Source: Thalassobaculum fulvum
GTDB lineage: Bacteria; Pseudomonadota; Alphaproteobacteria; Thalassobaculales; Thalassobaculaceae
DNA: 64,000 nt
Direction: 5' to 3'
NCBI RefSeq assembly: GCF_014652915.1
Contig: NZ_BMZS01000018.1
Coordinates: 1-64,000 of the forward strand
Both the position numbers and the translations under genes were made by a program. Under the pieces are notes generated by a model. It saw only the letters and a program-made list of their open reading frames with translations, ran no database searches and had not been told where the DNA came from. Below are positions 1 to 8,400 of the stretch, in pieces (position 1 is the stretch's first letter; each line of letters starts with the position of its first letter).

Positions 1-50
1 ACTCTGCCTCCAAATCCAGATCGCGAACAACTCCTCGCCATCTCGAAACG

Positions 51-180
51 GTGGCCCGCGCATACAGGAATGACGACGAGGGGAGAGTGTCCCGAACGCC
101 AGACCGCACCGCCGATCTTCCTTCGTCATTCCGGCCGAAGCGACACCGTCGCGCAGAGCCGGAACCCACGACGCGACGGA
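51..180. repeat. Dispersed palindromic repeat, copy A
   Basis: This is one of seven related intergenic palindromes in the window. Its left arm is degraded before GGAATGACGACGAG, and its right arm runs CGTCATTCCGGCC to GCCGGAACCCACGACGCG. It belongs to the GGAATGACGA subtype with copies B, D and G. It ends about 10 bases past the stop codon of the GntR gene. The first 50 bases of the window show nothing recognisable. Confidence 0.75.
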
Positions 181-189
181 CGCCGGCAG

Positions 190-909
190 CTATACCAGCT
201 CCACCCGATACCGGTAGGCGTCGGTGCGGCAACGGCTGAGCCGCCACTCCACCGGCATGCCGTCGAGATTGCTGGCAAGCCGATCGATCTCCAGCAGCGG
301 CGTGCCGGTCGCGACCTCGAGCAGCTGCGCGTCGCGGGCGTCGGCCGTCACGGCGCGGAGCTGCTCGGCGGCCCGGTAGACGGTGACGCCGAAGCGCTCC
401 TCGTAGAGCGTGTACAGGGTGTTCGGCAGTTCCGCCGGCGCCACCGCCGCCAGCGGCCCGAACAGCCTCCCGGGCAGCACCAGGCGCTCGACCAGCAGCG
501 GCCGGCCGGCAGCCGAGCGGGTCCGGTCGATCACCACCACCGGCGCCCCGGCCGGCAGGCCGAGGCGGGCCGCCTCGGCCCGGTCGGCGCGGCGGCGGCC
601 ACAGGCCAGCACCCGACTGCTCGGGGTCGGCCGGTCACCGGCGGCGTCGACCATCCGGAAGAAGTGGAACAGCGACCGCTCCGGGTCGTGCCGGCACACG
701 ATGGTGCCCTTGCCCTGGTGGCGGACCAGCAGGTTCTCGGCCACCAGTTCGTCCAACGCCCGGCGCACGGTGCCGGGGCTCACGCCGAAGCTCTCGGCCA
801 GCCGCGGCTCGCTCGGCAGCATGTCGCCGGGTTTCCAGGTCTCGTCGATCAGGTGCCGGATGATCCGCTGCTTCACTTGGCGGTACAGCGGGCCGTGGCC
901 GGGCCGCAT
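190..909 (-). CDS. GntR-family transcriptional regulator (HutC/UTRA type)
   Basis: A DNA-binding repressor or activator that responds to a small metabolite. The N-terminus carries a winged helix-turn-helix of GntR type (GPLYRQVKQRIIRHLI, then LPSEPRLAESFGVSPGTVRR, then HQGKGTIV). The C-terminal half looks like a UTRA ligand-binding domain, with the family ending LLEIDRLASNLDGMPVEWR. The ATG used here gives 239 aa, normal for the family. An in-frame TTG at 939 with GGAG upstream is an alternative giving 249 aa. The gene diverges from the split UxaA-type lyase, and two dyads lie between them, so it probably controls that pathway and itself. The effector is unknown. Confidence 0.9.
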   Translation of the reverse strand: MRPGHGPLYRQVKQRIIRHLIDETWKPGDMLPSEPRLAESFGVSPGTVRRALDELVAENLLVRHQGKGTIVCRHDPERSLFHFFRMVDAAGDRPTPSSRVLACGRRRADRAEAARLGLPAGAPVVVIDRTRSAAGRPLLVERLVLPGRLFGPLAAVAPAELPNTLYTLYEERFGVTVYRAAEQLRAVTADARDAQLLEVATGTPLLEIDRLASNLDGMPVEWRLSRCRTDAYRYRVELV

Positions 910-1004
910 CGGCTCGTCGATTAAGTCGGCGGCGGTCAACGCGCGGCGCTCCGTCTGCTGCCAGTGATCACTCGGCCTTGCGAAGATCGGGCTCACCCGA
1001 TCGA

Positions 1005-1032
1005 GTCTTGTATAAGACCTACAGGTCCTGTA
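1005..1032. promoter_or_regulatory. Two adjacent dyads, putative GntR operator
   Basis: Seen directly: GTCTT-GTAT-AAGAC at 1005-1018, followed without a gap by the perfect palindrome TACAGG-T-CCTGTA at 1020-1032. They sit between the divergent regulator gene and the UxaA-type genes, about 95 bases upstream of the regulator start. HutC-type GntR proteins bind short AT-containing palindromes such as these, so this is the best operator candidate. Binding is inferred. Confidence 0.6.
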
Positions 1033-1119
1033 CTCAACGACGACGGTCGCAACGCCGCCCGCCAAGAGCGGCCGACGGCCCCAGGAAACGCTCCCAGAGA
1101 CCTTTCGACGAGAGCCCCG

Positions 1120-1404
1120 ATGACCAATCACTTCAACGTCCACCACAAGGCCGACACGGTCGGCGTGATCACGGTGGAAGGCGTCGAGGCCGGCCAGGAA
1201 CTGACCGGCTGGATCATGGAAACCGACGAGACCGTGAAGCTGAAGGCGCTGGATCCGATCCCGATCGGCCACAAAATCGCGCTCGGCGACATCAAGTCCG
1301 GCGACACCGTCGTGAAGTACGGCCACGACGTGGGCAAGGCGGTCGCCGACGTCGGCAAGGGCCACCACGTCCACGTCCACAACATGAAGACCAAGCGCTG
1401 GTAA
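1120..1404 (+). CDS. UxaA-family lyase small subunit (SAF domain; altronate dehydratase or SuyA-like)
   Basis: A 94-aa protein made almost wholly of a SAF domain. It has the small-subunit features GHKIALGDI, the following [14 protein letters not shown], and the C-terminal [12 protein letters not shown]. In E. coli UxaA this domain is fused to the large domain. In sulfolactate sulfo-lyase (SuyA/SuyB) and many proteobacterial UxaA relatives it is a separate subunit, as here. The large subunit starts 16 bases downstream, so the two are surely co-translated and form one enzyme. Whether the substrate is a sugar acid such as altronate or galactarate, or 3-sulfolactate, cannot be settled from this chain. 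Confidence 0.88.
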   Translation: MTNHFNVHHKADTVGVITVEGVEAGQELTGWIMETDETVKLKALDPIPIGHKIALGDIKSGDTVVKYGHDVGKAVADVGKGHHVHVHNMKTKRW

Positions 1405-1420
1405 GCGGGGAGAGAGTGTC

Positions 1421-2599
1421 ATGGTGGACAAGAGCAAGCTGAGCTTCCAGGGCTACCGCCGCGAGAACGGCCGCGTCGGCATCCGCAACCACGTCGTCAT
1501 CCTGCCGCTGGACGACCTCTCGAACGCCGCCTGCGAGGCGGTCGCCAACAACATCAAGGGGTGCCTGGCGATCCCGCACGCCTATGGCCGGCTGCAGTTC
1601 GGCGCCGATCTGGACCTGCACTTCCGGACCCTGATCGGAACGGGGTGCAACCCGAACGTGGCGGCGGTCATCGTGATCGGGATCGAGCCGGGCTGGACCC
1701 AGCGGGTGGTCGACGGCATCGCCGCCACCGGCAAGCCGGTCGAGGGCTTCGCCATCGAGCAGCACGGCGACATCAACACCATCGCCCGTGCCTCGTACCG
1801 GGCGAAGCAGTTCCTGCAGGACGCCACCGAGAAGCTGCGCGAGGAGTGCTCGATCGACGAGCTGTGGGTCTCGACCAAGTGCGGCGAGAGCGACACCACC
1901 TCGGGCCTCGGCTCCTGCCCGACGGTCGGCAACCTGTACGACAAGCTGGATCCGCTCGGGATCACCTCGTGCTTCGGCGAGACCTCGGAGATCACCGGCG
2001 CCGAGATGGTGTGCGCCAGCCGCGCCATCAACGAGGAGGTCGGGAAGAAGTTCCTGGCGACCTGGCAGGCCTACATGGACGAGGTTATCGAGCCGCACAA
2101 GACCTCGGACCTGTCGGAAAGCCAGCCGACCAAGGGCAACATCGAGGGCGGGCTGACCACCATCGAGGAGAAGGCGTTCGGCAACCTCGAGAAGATCGGC
2201 AAGACCGTGAAGTACATCGACGTGCTGGAGCCGGCCGAGGCGCCGTCCAAGGGCCCGGGTATGTACTTCATGGACACGTCCTCGGCGGCCGCCGAGTGCG
2301 TCACCCTGCAGGCCGCGGCCGGCTTCGTGGTGCACCTGTTCCCGACCGGCCAGGGCAACGTCATCGGCAACCCGATCGAGCCGGTCATCAAGCTCAGCGC
2401 CAACCCACGCACGGTACGCACCATGGGCGAGCACATCGACCTGGACGTCTCCGGCATCCTGCGCCGCGAGATGACCCTGGACGAGGCCGGCGACGCGCTG
2501 ATCGACGTGATGATGCGGACCTGCAACGGCCGGTTGACGGCGGCGGAGGCCCTCGGCCATCGTGAGTTCGTGCTCACGAAACTCTACCGGAGCGCCTGA
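1421..2599 (+). CDS. UxaA-family lyase large subunit (altronate dehydratase / sulfolactate sulfo-lyase type)
   Basis: A 392-aa catalytic subunit of a UxaA/GarD-family lyase. The N-terminus has the family hallmark [19 protein letters not shown]. The middle contains conserved cysteines in [19 protein letters not shown] and LGSCPTVG, typical of the metal-dependent active site. The C-terminus is [17 protein letters not shown]. It pairs with the SAF subunit directly upstream. The family includes altronate and galactarate dehydratases and the SuyB subunit that splits (R)-sulfolactate into pyruvate and sulfite. The split-gene form and the sulfite-exporter and persulfide genes 1.2-4 kb away make SuyB worth testing. 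I would call only the family with confidence. Confidence 0.88.
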   Translation: MVDKSKLSFQGYRRENGRVGIRNHVVILPLDDLSNAACEAVANNIKGCLAIPHAYGRLQFGADLDLHFRTLIGTGCNPNVAAVIVIGIEPGWTQRVVDGIAATGKPVEGFAIEQHGDINTIARASYRAKQFLQDATEKLREECSIDELWVSTKCGESDTTSGLGSCPTVGNLYDKLDPLGITSCFGETSEITGAEMVCASRAINEEVGKKFLATWQAYMDEVIEPHKTSDLSESQPTKGNIEGGLTTIEEKAFGNLEKIGKTVKYIDVLEPAEAPSKGPGMYFMDTSSAAAECVTLQAAAGFVVHLFPTGQGNVIGNPIEPVIKLSANPRTVRTMGEHIDLDVSGILRREMTLDEAGDALIDVMMRTCNGRLTAAEALGHREFVLTKLYRSA

Positions 2600-2622
2600 G
2601 GCCGCTCCGACAGGACGGCGGA

Positions 2623-3825
2623 ATGACGTATCGGGGGAACGTGGACGGCCTCTTCGAAGGGGTCGTCCACGGTTGGGCGTACGATTCGGACCGGCCCGGC
2701 GACCGGGTCGAGGTGACCATCTGGACGGATGGGAAGCAGGTCGCGCGGGCGATCGCCGACCGTCACCGGGACGACCTGCAGGGCCACGGCATCGGCGACG
2801 GCCGGCACGGCTTCCGGATCCCGGCGCCGCCCGGCATCCCGAAGTTCCGCCTGTCGGTGCGTTTCGGCGAGTCCGACGAACTGGTGCCCGGCAGCTTCGC
2901 CGACAACATCAGCATCGCCCGACGCCTGCAGCTACCGCTGGCCGAGAACCCGCTGATGGAGGACCTGATTGCCGAAGACGGCCTGACGGACCAGCAGGCC
3001 GGGCTGGTGCGCGCCTTCGCCCGCGACGGCTTCCTGAAGTTCCGGATCACCGACCCGGCGTTCGATGCGCTGGCCGACGCGGCGATCAGGGACGTCGACT
3101 GGAAGCGCTCCAACGGCATCCGCCTGCAGGACGCCTGGACCGACGTCGAGGCGGTGCGCCGGCTGGCCGCCCTGCCCGAGGTCATGGACCTGCTGCAGCT
3201 GCTGTACGGCCGCCCGGCGGTACCTTTCCAGACCCTCAGCTTCCGGGTCGGCACCCAGCAGGAGACCCACTCCGACTCGCTCCACTTCTCCAGCCGGCCG
3301 AGCCGCTTCATGTGCGGGGTGTGGATCGCGCTGGAGCCGATCGACGAGAACAACGGCGCCCTGCACTACTTCCCCGGCTCGCACAGGCTGCCGATCTTCG
3401 AGCTAAACGACCTCGGTCTGCTCGGCGACGAGGCCGAACTGACCCCGAACTACGCGATCTACTGCGACATGCTGCAGGCGATGATCCGGGCGCACGGCCT
3501 GACCAAGCAGGTGGCGCTGATGGATCGCGGCGAGGCCATCGTGTGGGCCGCCAACCTGTATCACGGCGGCGACCCGATCCGGGACCCGTCGCGGACCCGC
3601 TACAGCCAGGTGACCCACTACTATTTCGAGGGCTGCGGCTACTACGCGCCGCTGAGCTCGGACCCGTACCTGAACCGCTACGTCCGGCCGGACCGCCGCG
3701 ACGTCCGCACCGGCGAGCCGATCGGCCACTGGTTCGGAACCCGGCCGGTCGACGCCGCCGCCGGCAAGGCAGCCCCACCGGCACCGGCCGGCAGGTCCTG
3801 GCTCGGCCGGCTGCTGGGCGGGTGA
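2623..3825 (+). CDS. Phytanoyl-CoA dioxygenase (PhyH) family protein with N-terminal accessory domain
   Basis: A 400-aa putative Fe(II)/2-oxoglutarate-dependent oxygenase. Residues about 1-95 form a beta-rich domain beginning GNVDGLFEGVVHGWAYD, resembling a module found ahead of some alphaproteobacterial glycosyltransferases and sulfotransferases. The PhyH fold follows. It has the HxD iron ligands in THSDSLHF (His216, Asp218), a distal ligand candidate in NLYHGGDP (His314), and Arg in DPSRTRYS for 2-oxoglutarate. PGSHRLPIFE is also typical of PhyH. The gene starts 23 bases after the UxaA-type subunit, so it may be in the same operon, but its substrate is unknown. The last 30 residues are a low-complexity Ala/Pro tail. 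Confidence 0.85.
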   Translation: MTYRGNVDGLFEGVVHGWAYDSDRPGDRVEVTIWTDGKQVARAIADRHRDDLQGHGIGDGRHGFRIPAPPGIPKFRLSVRFGESDELVPGSFADNISIARRLQLPLAENPLMEDLIAEDGLTDQQAGLVRAFARDGFLKFRITDPAFDALADAAIRDVDWKRSNGIRLQDAWTDVEAVRRLAALPEVMDLLQLLYGRPAVPFQTLSFRVGTQQETHSDSLHFSSRPSRFMCGVWIALEPIDENNGALHYFPGSHRLPIFELNDLGLLGDEAELTPNYAIYCDMLQAMIRAHGLTKQVALMDRGEAIVWAANLYHGGDPIRDPSRTRYSQVTHYYFEGCGYYAPLSSDPYLNRYVRPDRRDVRTGEPIGHWFGTRPVDAAAGKAAPPAPAGRSWLGRLLGG

Positions 3826-3831
3826 AGGCGG

Positions 3832-4617
3832 TCAGACGATCCCGAGGCTGCGCACCAGCATGTAGGTCGCGACCACGAAGATCAGCCCGGCGAACACCGT
3901 GCTGAGCGCGCCGCGGTGGGCGGACAGGCCGCGCGCCGAACGGGCACCGATCAGGCCGCCGACGATGCCGCCGGCGATGAACACCGCCGCCAGGCCCCAG
4001 TCGAGCAGGCCCGACACGGCGTAGTTGGCCGCCGTGGTCAGGCCGAAGGCGGTGACCGCGACCAGCGACGAGCCGACCGCGTTCAGGATCGGCATGCCGG
4101 TGGCCAGCATCAGCCCGGGCACGATCAGGAAGCCGCCGCCGATCCCGAAGAACCCGGAGAGCGCCCCGGCCCCCAGGCCGACGCCGAGCAGCTTCGGCAG
4201 GTTGCCGCGGTTCAGCCGGACACCCAGGTCGCCCTCGCCGGCCCGCTTGCGGAGCATCAGCACGCCGACCACCATCATCAGCACCGCGAACAGCGCCAGC
4301 AGCTGCTGGCCGTCGACGATCTTGCCGACCGTCGAGCCGGCCAGCGCCCCGGTCGCGCCGGCAGCCGCGAACACGCTGGCGCATGGCCACTTGACGGTAC
4401 CCTGGCGGGCGTGGGTCGCGAGGTTGGCGGCGGCGTTCGCCGCCACCGCGACCGCGCTGGTCCCGATCGCCAGGTGGGCGTCGCCGATGCCGACCAGATA
4501 GACCATCAGCGGCACCGCCAGGATCGAGCCGCCGCCGCCCACCAGGCCGAGCGAGAACCCGACCAGCGAGCCGGAGGCCAGCCCCAGGCCGCCCTGGAGC
4601 AAAGTGAGTGTGGTCAT
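3832..4617 (-). CDS. TauE/SafE-family sulfite/anion exporter
   Basis: A 261-aa integral membrane protein with the Gly-rich segment GFSLGLVGGGGSILAVPLMV near the N-terminus and its repeat GFFGIGGGFLIVPGLML in the second half. This is the internal duplication characteristic of TauE/SafE (DUF81). About eight hydrophobic segments are visible. The family exports sulfite, sulfoacetate or related anions. It lies 47 bases downstream of the rhodanese gene on the same strand, in a BigR-type sulfide cluster where such transporters are common. It converges with the PhyH gene with only a few bases between stops. Confidence 0.9.
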   Translation of the reverse strand: MTTLTLLQGGLGLASGSLVGFSLGLVGGGGSILAVPLMVYLVGIGDAHLAIGTSAVAVAANAAANLATHARQGTVKWPCASVFAAAGATGALAGSTVGKIVDGQQLLALFAVLMMVVGVLMLRKRAGEGDLGVRLNRGNLPKLLGVGLGAGALSGFFGIGGGFLIVPGLMLATGMPILNAVGSSLVAVTAFGLTTAANYAVSGLLDWGLAAVFIAGGIVGGLIGARSARGLSAHRGALSTVFAGLIFVVATYMLVRSLGIV

Positions 4618-4664
4618 GGGGGAAGCCTCCGGGAACCGGCCTGCCGGCGATCGCGATCCGAGGC

Positions 4665-5219
4665 TCAGGCGTGCCTGGCGGTGGTCGTCACGGCGTAGGT
4701 CGAGCGGTTCCAGGGCATGTGCACCAGCACCCGGGCGAGGCCGCAGAACCCGGTGACGCCGGCCGTCAGCAGCCCGGCCCCGACGAACAGCGGGATGGCC
4801 AGGAACCAGGGCGACACCAGGATGCCCAACAGGGTGCCGAGGAACGCCATGCCACCGGCGCCGATCTGCACCTGACGCTGCAGCTCGAGCGGCTGGCGGC
4901 GGTCGGCGACCACCGGCAGCCCGGCCTTCTTCCAGGCGTCCAGGCCGCCTTCGAGCACGAAGGCCTGGCAGCCGTCGCCGACCCGGGCAGCCAGGCGCTG
5001 GCCGTTGCCGAGGGTGCGGGCGCCGCTGCGGCAGTGGAAGATCACCGGCTTGCCCTGCTGCACCGCCAGCTCGGCCTCGTCCAGGCGCGACAGCGGCAGG
5101 TTGCGCGCGCCCGGAACCTTCTCGCGGGCATGCTCGTCGGGCTCGCGGATGTCCACGAGGATCGCGCCCTCGTCCATCATGCGGCGGGCGTCGGCGGCGG
5201 AAACGGTCGGAAGCGCCAT
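4665..5219 (-). CDS. Rhodanese domain protein with membrane DUF2892 tail (YgaP-like)
   Basis: A 184-aa sulfurtransferase anchored in the inner membrane. Residues 1-110 form a rhodanese domain with the active-site loop HCRSGART (Cys63) preceded by LVDIREPDEH. Residues about 125-175 hold two hydrophobic helices of the DUF2892 type (GTLLGILVSPWFLAIPLFVG and LLTAGVTGFCGLARVLVHMP), as in E. coli YgaP. It should carry persulfide sulfur from Cys63 to a thiol acceptor. It follows the BigR-like regulator by 5 bases, so the two are co-transcribed. The start is the ATG just upstream of the rhodanese fold. Confidence 0.9.
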   Translation of the reverse strand: MALPTVSAADARRMMDEGAILVDIREPDEHAREKVPGARNLPLSRLDEAELAVQQGKPVIFHCRSGARTLGNGQRLAARVGDGCQAFVLEGGLDAWKKAGLPVVADRRQPLELQRQVQIGAGGMAFLGTLLGILVSPWFLAIPLFVGAGLLTAGVTGFCGLARVLVHMPWNRSTYAVTTTARHA

Positions 5220-5224
5220 CGGGT

Positions 5225-5566
5225 CTACTCCTTTGAGGCGGTCGCGTCGGGCTGGCAGAATTCGTCGTGCAGGATGGCGAACAGGCGTTCGAGCCGCGGA
5301 TCGGCGATCCGGTAGCGCAGGGTCTGGCCCTCGCGCCGGTAGGTGACCAGGCCCTCGGCCCGCATCTTCGCCAGATGCTGCGAGAGCGCCGGCTGCGACA
5401 GCGCGACGTCGGCCGCCAGCATGGTCGGCGTGGCCTCGCCCTGCTCGACCAGCCGGCACAGGATCACCAGCCGCCGGGGATTGGCGATCGCCCGCAGCAT
5501 GCTGGCGACCTCCTCGGCCTTGCGTTCCAGCGTTTCAGGGTCGAACGTCAGCTGCACGGTTGCCAT
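5225..5566 (-). CDS. bigR: ArsR-family persulfide-sensing repressor (BigR/SqrR-like)
   Basis: A 113-aa winged-helix ArsR protein with recognition helix ALSQPALSQHLAKMR. Two cysteines, Cys37 (VILCRLV) and Cys104 (DEFCQP), are 67 residues apart. That matches the pair that forms a tetrasulfide bridge in BigR and SqrR (about Cys42 and Cys108), so this is probably a sulfide/persulfide sensor rather than a metal sensor. It heads the leftward operon with rhodanese-DUF2892 and TauE/SafE, and diverges from a persulfide-dioxygenase-type hydrolase. An AT-rich dyad lies immediately before its start. Confidence 0.85.
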   Translation of the reverse strand: MATVQLTFDPETLERKAEEVASMLRAIANPRRLVILCRLVEQGEATPTMLAADVALSQPALSQHLAKMRAEGLVTYRREGQTLRYRIADPRLERLFAILHDEFCQPDATASKE

Positions 5567-5573
5567 CCAACAT

Positions 5574-5589
5574 TTAAGACATCACTTAA
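5574..5589. promoter_or_regulatory. AT-rich dyad, putative BigR-like operator
   Basis: Seen directly: TTAAG-N6-CTTAA, in an AT-rich island within very GC-rich DNA, 8 bases upstream of the sensor ATG and 63 bases upstream of the divergent hydrolase gene. BigR and related ArsR proteins bind AT-rich inverted repeats between their own gene and the hydrolase gene. Binding here is inferred from that arrangement. Confidence 0.6.
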
Positions 5590-5651
5590 TTGTGGTTCGC
5601 TGATGTAACTGTCAAGGGTGTCCACGGCGATGCCCGTCCGGAGGTGAAGGA

Positions 5652-6539
5652 ATGACCGGCAAGCCCGTCATACAGGCGTTCTTCGACGAGCCGACCAACA
5701 CGATAAGCTACCTGGTCGGCGATCCGGCAACCGGCAAGGCCGCGGTGATCGACCCGGTGCTGGACTACGACCACAACTCGGGCGAGGTCGACACCCGGTC
5801 GGTCCGGGCGATCCTGGAGTCCGCCGCCAGGGACGGCTGGACCATCGTGTGGGCGCTCGAGACCCACGCCCATGCCGACCACCTGTCGGGCTCCCCCTAC
5901 ATCAAGGCCAAGACCGGCGCCCGGATTGGCATCGGCGAACATATAAAGGATGTGCAGCGGATCTTCCGCCCGGTCTTCAACGCAACCGACCTGAAAACCG
6001 ACGGGAGCGACTTCGACCACCTGTTCGTCGACGGCGAGCGCTTCCGGATCGGCGAGCTGGAGGCCGAGGTGCTGTACACGCCGGGCCACACCCCGGCCTG
6101 CGTGACCTATCTGATCGACGACGCGGCGTTCGTCGGCGACACCCTGTTCATGCCGGACTTCGGCACCGCCCGCGCCGATTTCCCCGGCGGCGACGCCCGC
6201 GCCCTGTACCGCTCGATCAAGCGGGTGCTGTCGCTGCCGGCCGAGACCCGGCTGTTCATGTGCCACGACTACAAGGCGCCGGGCCGCACCGAGTACGCCT
6301 GGGAGACCACGGTCGCCGCCGAGCGCGCCGCCAACGTGCACGTGCGCGAGGGCGTCAGCGAGGACGAGTTCGTCGAGATGCGCACCAAGCGCGACGCCAC
6401 CCTGGCGGCGCCGCGCCTGCTGCTGCCGTCGATCCAGGTCAACATCCGGGCCGGCCGGTTCCCGCCGGCCGACGCCAACGGCGTGCACTACCTCACCATC
6501 CCGGTGAAGCTGAAGGGCGGGGCCGAGGCCGGCGCATGA
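5652..6539 (+). CDS. blh: Metallo-beta-lactamase-fold hydrolase, persulfide dioxygenase type (Blh/ETHE1-like)
   Basis: A 295-aa protein with the metal-binding motif THAHADHLSG (HxHxDH) near residue 70, a further His in YTPGHTPA, Asp in VGDTLFM and a terminal His in MCHDYKAPG. This ligand set fits the ETHE1/Blh group, which uses one iron to oxidise glutathione persulfide to sulfite. The gene diverges from the BigR-like sensor, exactly as blh does from bigR in rhizobia and Xylella. Sulfite produced here could be removed by the TauE/SafE protein. It has a GGAGGTGAAGGA Shine-Dalgarno region. Confidence 0.88.
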   Translation: MTGKPVIQAFFDEPTNTISYLVGDPATGKAAVIDPVLDYDHNSGEVDTRSVRAILESAARDGWTIVWALETHAHADHLSGSPYIKAKTGARIGIGEHIKDVQRIFRPVFNATDLKTDGSDFDHLFVDGERFRIGELEAEVLYTPGHTPACVTYLIDDAAFVGDTLFMPDFGTARADFPGGDARALYRSIKRVLSLPAETRLFMCHDYKAPGRTEYAWETTVAAERAANVHVREGVSEDEFVEMRTKRDATLAAPRLLLPSIQVNIRAGRFPPADANGVHYLTIPVKLKGGAEAGA

Positions 6540-6558
6540 GGGACCGGCCGGCACCGGC

Positions 6559-7437
6559 TCAGCCGGCGCTGGTCCCCTGCTCGACGATCTCGATGGCCCG
6601 CGACAGGTCCTGCTGGCCCCGCCCCGCGAACACGCCGTGCTTCAGCACCAGGCGGGCCGCCTGGCAGACCCACATCGGCACCCCCAGCGCCTCGCCCTGC
6701 TCGATCGCCAGGTCGACGTCCTTCATCAGGATCTCGAAGGTCGCCCCGAAGTCGAAGCTGCGCGGCACGATCGCCTTCGGGAACACCGACATGGTGGCGA
6801 AGTTCCGGCCGGTGCCGTTGTTGAGGACCTGCAGCATGGCGTCGGCCGGGATGCCGCCCCTGTCGGCCATCACCATGGCCTCGGAGGTGGCGACCAGCGA
6901 CACCGCGAACAGGATGTTGTTGGTCAGCTTCATGACCTGGGCGGCCCCGGGCGCGTCGCCGGCGATCACCACGGTCGGTCCCCAGCACTCGAATACCGGG
7001 CGCAGTTCCGCAGCCCGAACCGGGTCGCCGGAGACCATCACCGCCAAGGTGCCGGCGGCCGCCCCGGCCGGGCCGCCGCTGATCGGGGCGTCGATCATGA
7101 CCACCCCCTTCTCGGCGCAGACCGCGGCCATCTCCCGTACGAACGGCGACCCGACGGTGCAGGTGTTGACGATGGTCTTCAGCCCCCCGCCGGCGAGCAG
7201 CCCGTCCGGCCCGGTGACGGCGCGCCGGAACACCGCCAGGGTCGGCAGCGACACCACCACCGTCTCGCACGCCTCGGCCAGCGCCTTCGGCGAGTCGGCG
7301 CTCCGGGCCTGGCGCTCCAGCAGCGGCCGCATCGCGTCTTCGCGGACGTCGTGGATCCACACCTCGTGACCGGCGTCGAGCAGCCTGCCCGCCATCGGCC
7401 GGCCCATGTTGCCGACGCCCAGATAGCCGAGCCGCAT
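6559..7437 (-). CDS. 3-hydroxyisobutyrate dehydrogenase-family NAD(P)-dependent oxidoreductase
   Basis: A 292-aa beta-hydroxyacid dehydrogenase. The N-terminal Rossmann motif GYLGVGNMGRPMAGRLL and the substrate signature DAPISGGPAGAAAGTL are both intact. The catalytic Lys lies in VMKLTNNILF, followed by NNGTGRN. Family members act on 3-hydroxyisobutyrate, tartronate semialdehyde or related acids. The sequence does not tell which. The gene is 69 bases downstream of an SDR gene on the same strand, so both may act on one hydroxy-acid pathway. Length is normal. Confidence 0.9.
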   Translation of the reverse strand: MRLGYLGVGNMGRPMAGRLLDAGHEVWIHDVREDAMRPLLERQARSADSPKALAEACETVVVSLPTLAVFRRAVTGPDGLLAGGGLKTIVNTCTVGSPFVREMAAVCAEKGVVMIDAPISGGPAGAAAGTLAVMVSGDPVRAAELRPVFECWGPTVVIAGDAPGAAQVMKLTNNILFAVSLVATSEAMVMADRGGIPADAMLQVLNNGTGRNFATMSVFPKAIVPRSFDFGATFEILMKDVDLAIEQGEALGVPMWVCQAARLVLKHGVFAGRGQQDLSRAIEIVEQGTSAG

Positions 7438-7506
7438 CGGTCTCCTCCCTCGTTTTCGATCGTTGCGCCGCGGCGGACCCGCGGTGCCGACGGTCTTGCG
7501 TCCCGG

Positions 7507-8274
7507 CTACCGGACCGTCACGCCGCTGTCGACCGGGAACACCTGGCCGGTGGTGATCGCCGACTCGTCGGAGGCCAGGTAGACCGCCATCTCGGCGATG
7601 TGGATCGGCTGGCCGAGGCCGAGCAGGTGGGTGGCCGCGAGTTCGTCGAGCGCCCGGCCGTCGCCGCCCAGCATCCTCTTGACCCGGTCCGACAGGGTGA
7701 CGGACGGCGCGATCGCGTTCACCCGGATCCTCTGCGCCGCATACTCGACCGCCATCGACCGGGTCAGGGCACTGACCCCGCCCTTGGCCGCCGTGTAGCA
7801 ATCGCGCCCCGGCAGGGCCATCAGGGCGACGATCGACGACATGTTGATGACCGATCCGCCGCCGGCCTCGGCGATCCGGGGTATCGCCACCTTCGAGCAC
7901 AGGAAGGTGCCGAACAGGTCGAGGGTGATCGCGCGCCAGAACTCCTCCTCCGGCGCCTCGGTGACCGGGCCGTCGTTCGGGGTCGAGCCGCCGGCGTTGT
8001 TGTGCAGGACGTCGAGCTTGCCGAAGCGCCCGACACAGGCCTCGACCGCGGCCGTCACGCTCGCCTTGTCGGTGACGTCGCAGCGGACGAACGCCGCGTC
8101 GCCGCCGTCCCGGGCCCGGCCGCGCGCGGACTCCGCCGCCGCCTCGCCGAGGGCGGCGTCGATCTCGGCGACCACCACCTTCGCGCCCTCCTCGGCGAAC
8201 CGCTCGGCCGTTGCGCGGCCGATCCCGCCGCCGCCGCCGGTGATGAAGGCGACCTTGCCCGCCAGCCTGCCCAT
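7507..8274 (-). CDS. Short-chain dehydrogenase/reductase (SDR)
   Basis: A 255-aa classical SDR. It shows the cofactor motif TGGGGGIGRATAERF, the structural NNAGG, the catalytic Ser in NMSSIVALM and YTAAKGG with the active Tyr and Lys. The C-terminal SDESAITTGQVFPVDSG is typical of the FabG-like subgroup. The ATG chosen starts directly at MGRLAGKVAFITGG. A 16-residue Arg-rich extension upstream has no family support. Substrate unknown. It precedes the hydroxyisobutyrate-type dehydrogenase on the same strand. Confidence 0.9.
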   Translation of the reverse strand: MGRLAGKVAFITGGGGGIGRATAERFAEEGAKVVVAEIDAALGEAAAESARGRARDGGDAAFVRCDVTDKASVTAAVEACVGRFGKLDVLHNNAGGSTPNDGPVTEAPEEEFWRAITLDLFGTFLCSKVAIPRIAEAGGGSVINMSSIVALMALPGRDCYTAAKGGVSALTRSMAVEYAAQRIRVNAIAPSVTLSDRVKRMLGGDGRALDELAATHLLGLGQPIHIAEMAVYLASDESAITTGQVFPVDSGVTVR

Positions 8275-8400
8275 GGTGCGTTTCCTCCCGGATGGTGGCC
8301 GTCGTGCACGACCGTGCGGCAACTCTAGCGGACCGCCCGCAACCCGCCACCACGCGGCGCGGCGTCCTTGGGCCTGTCCACGCGATCCAGGGAGACGACG

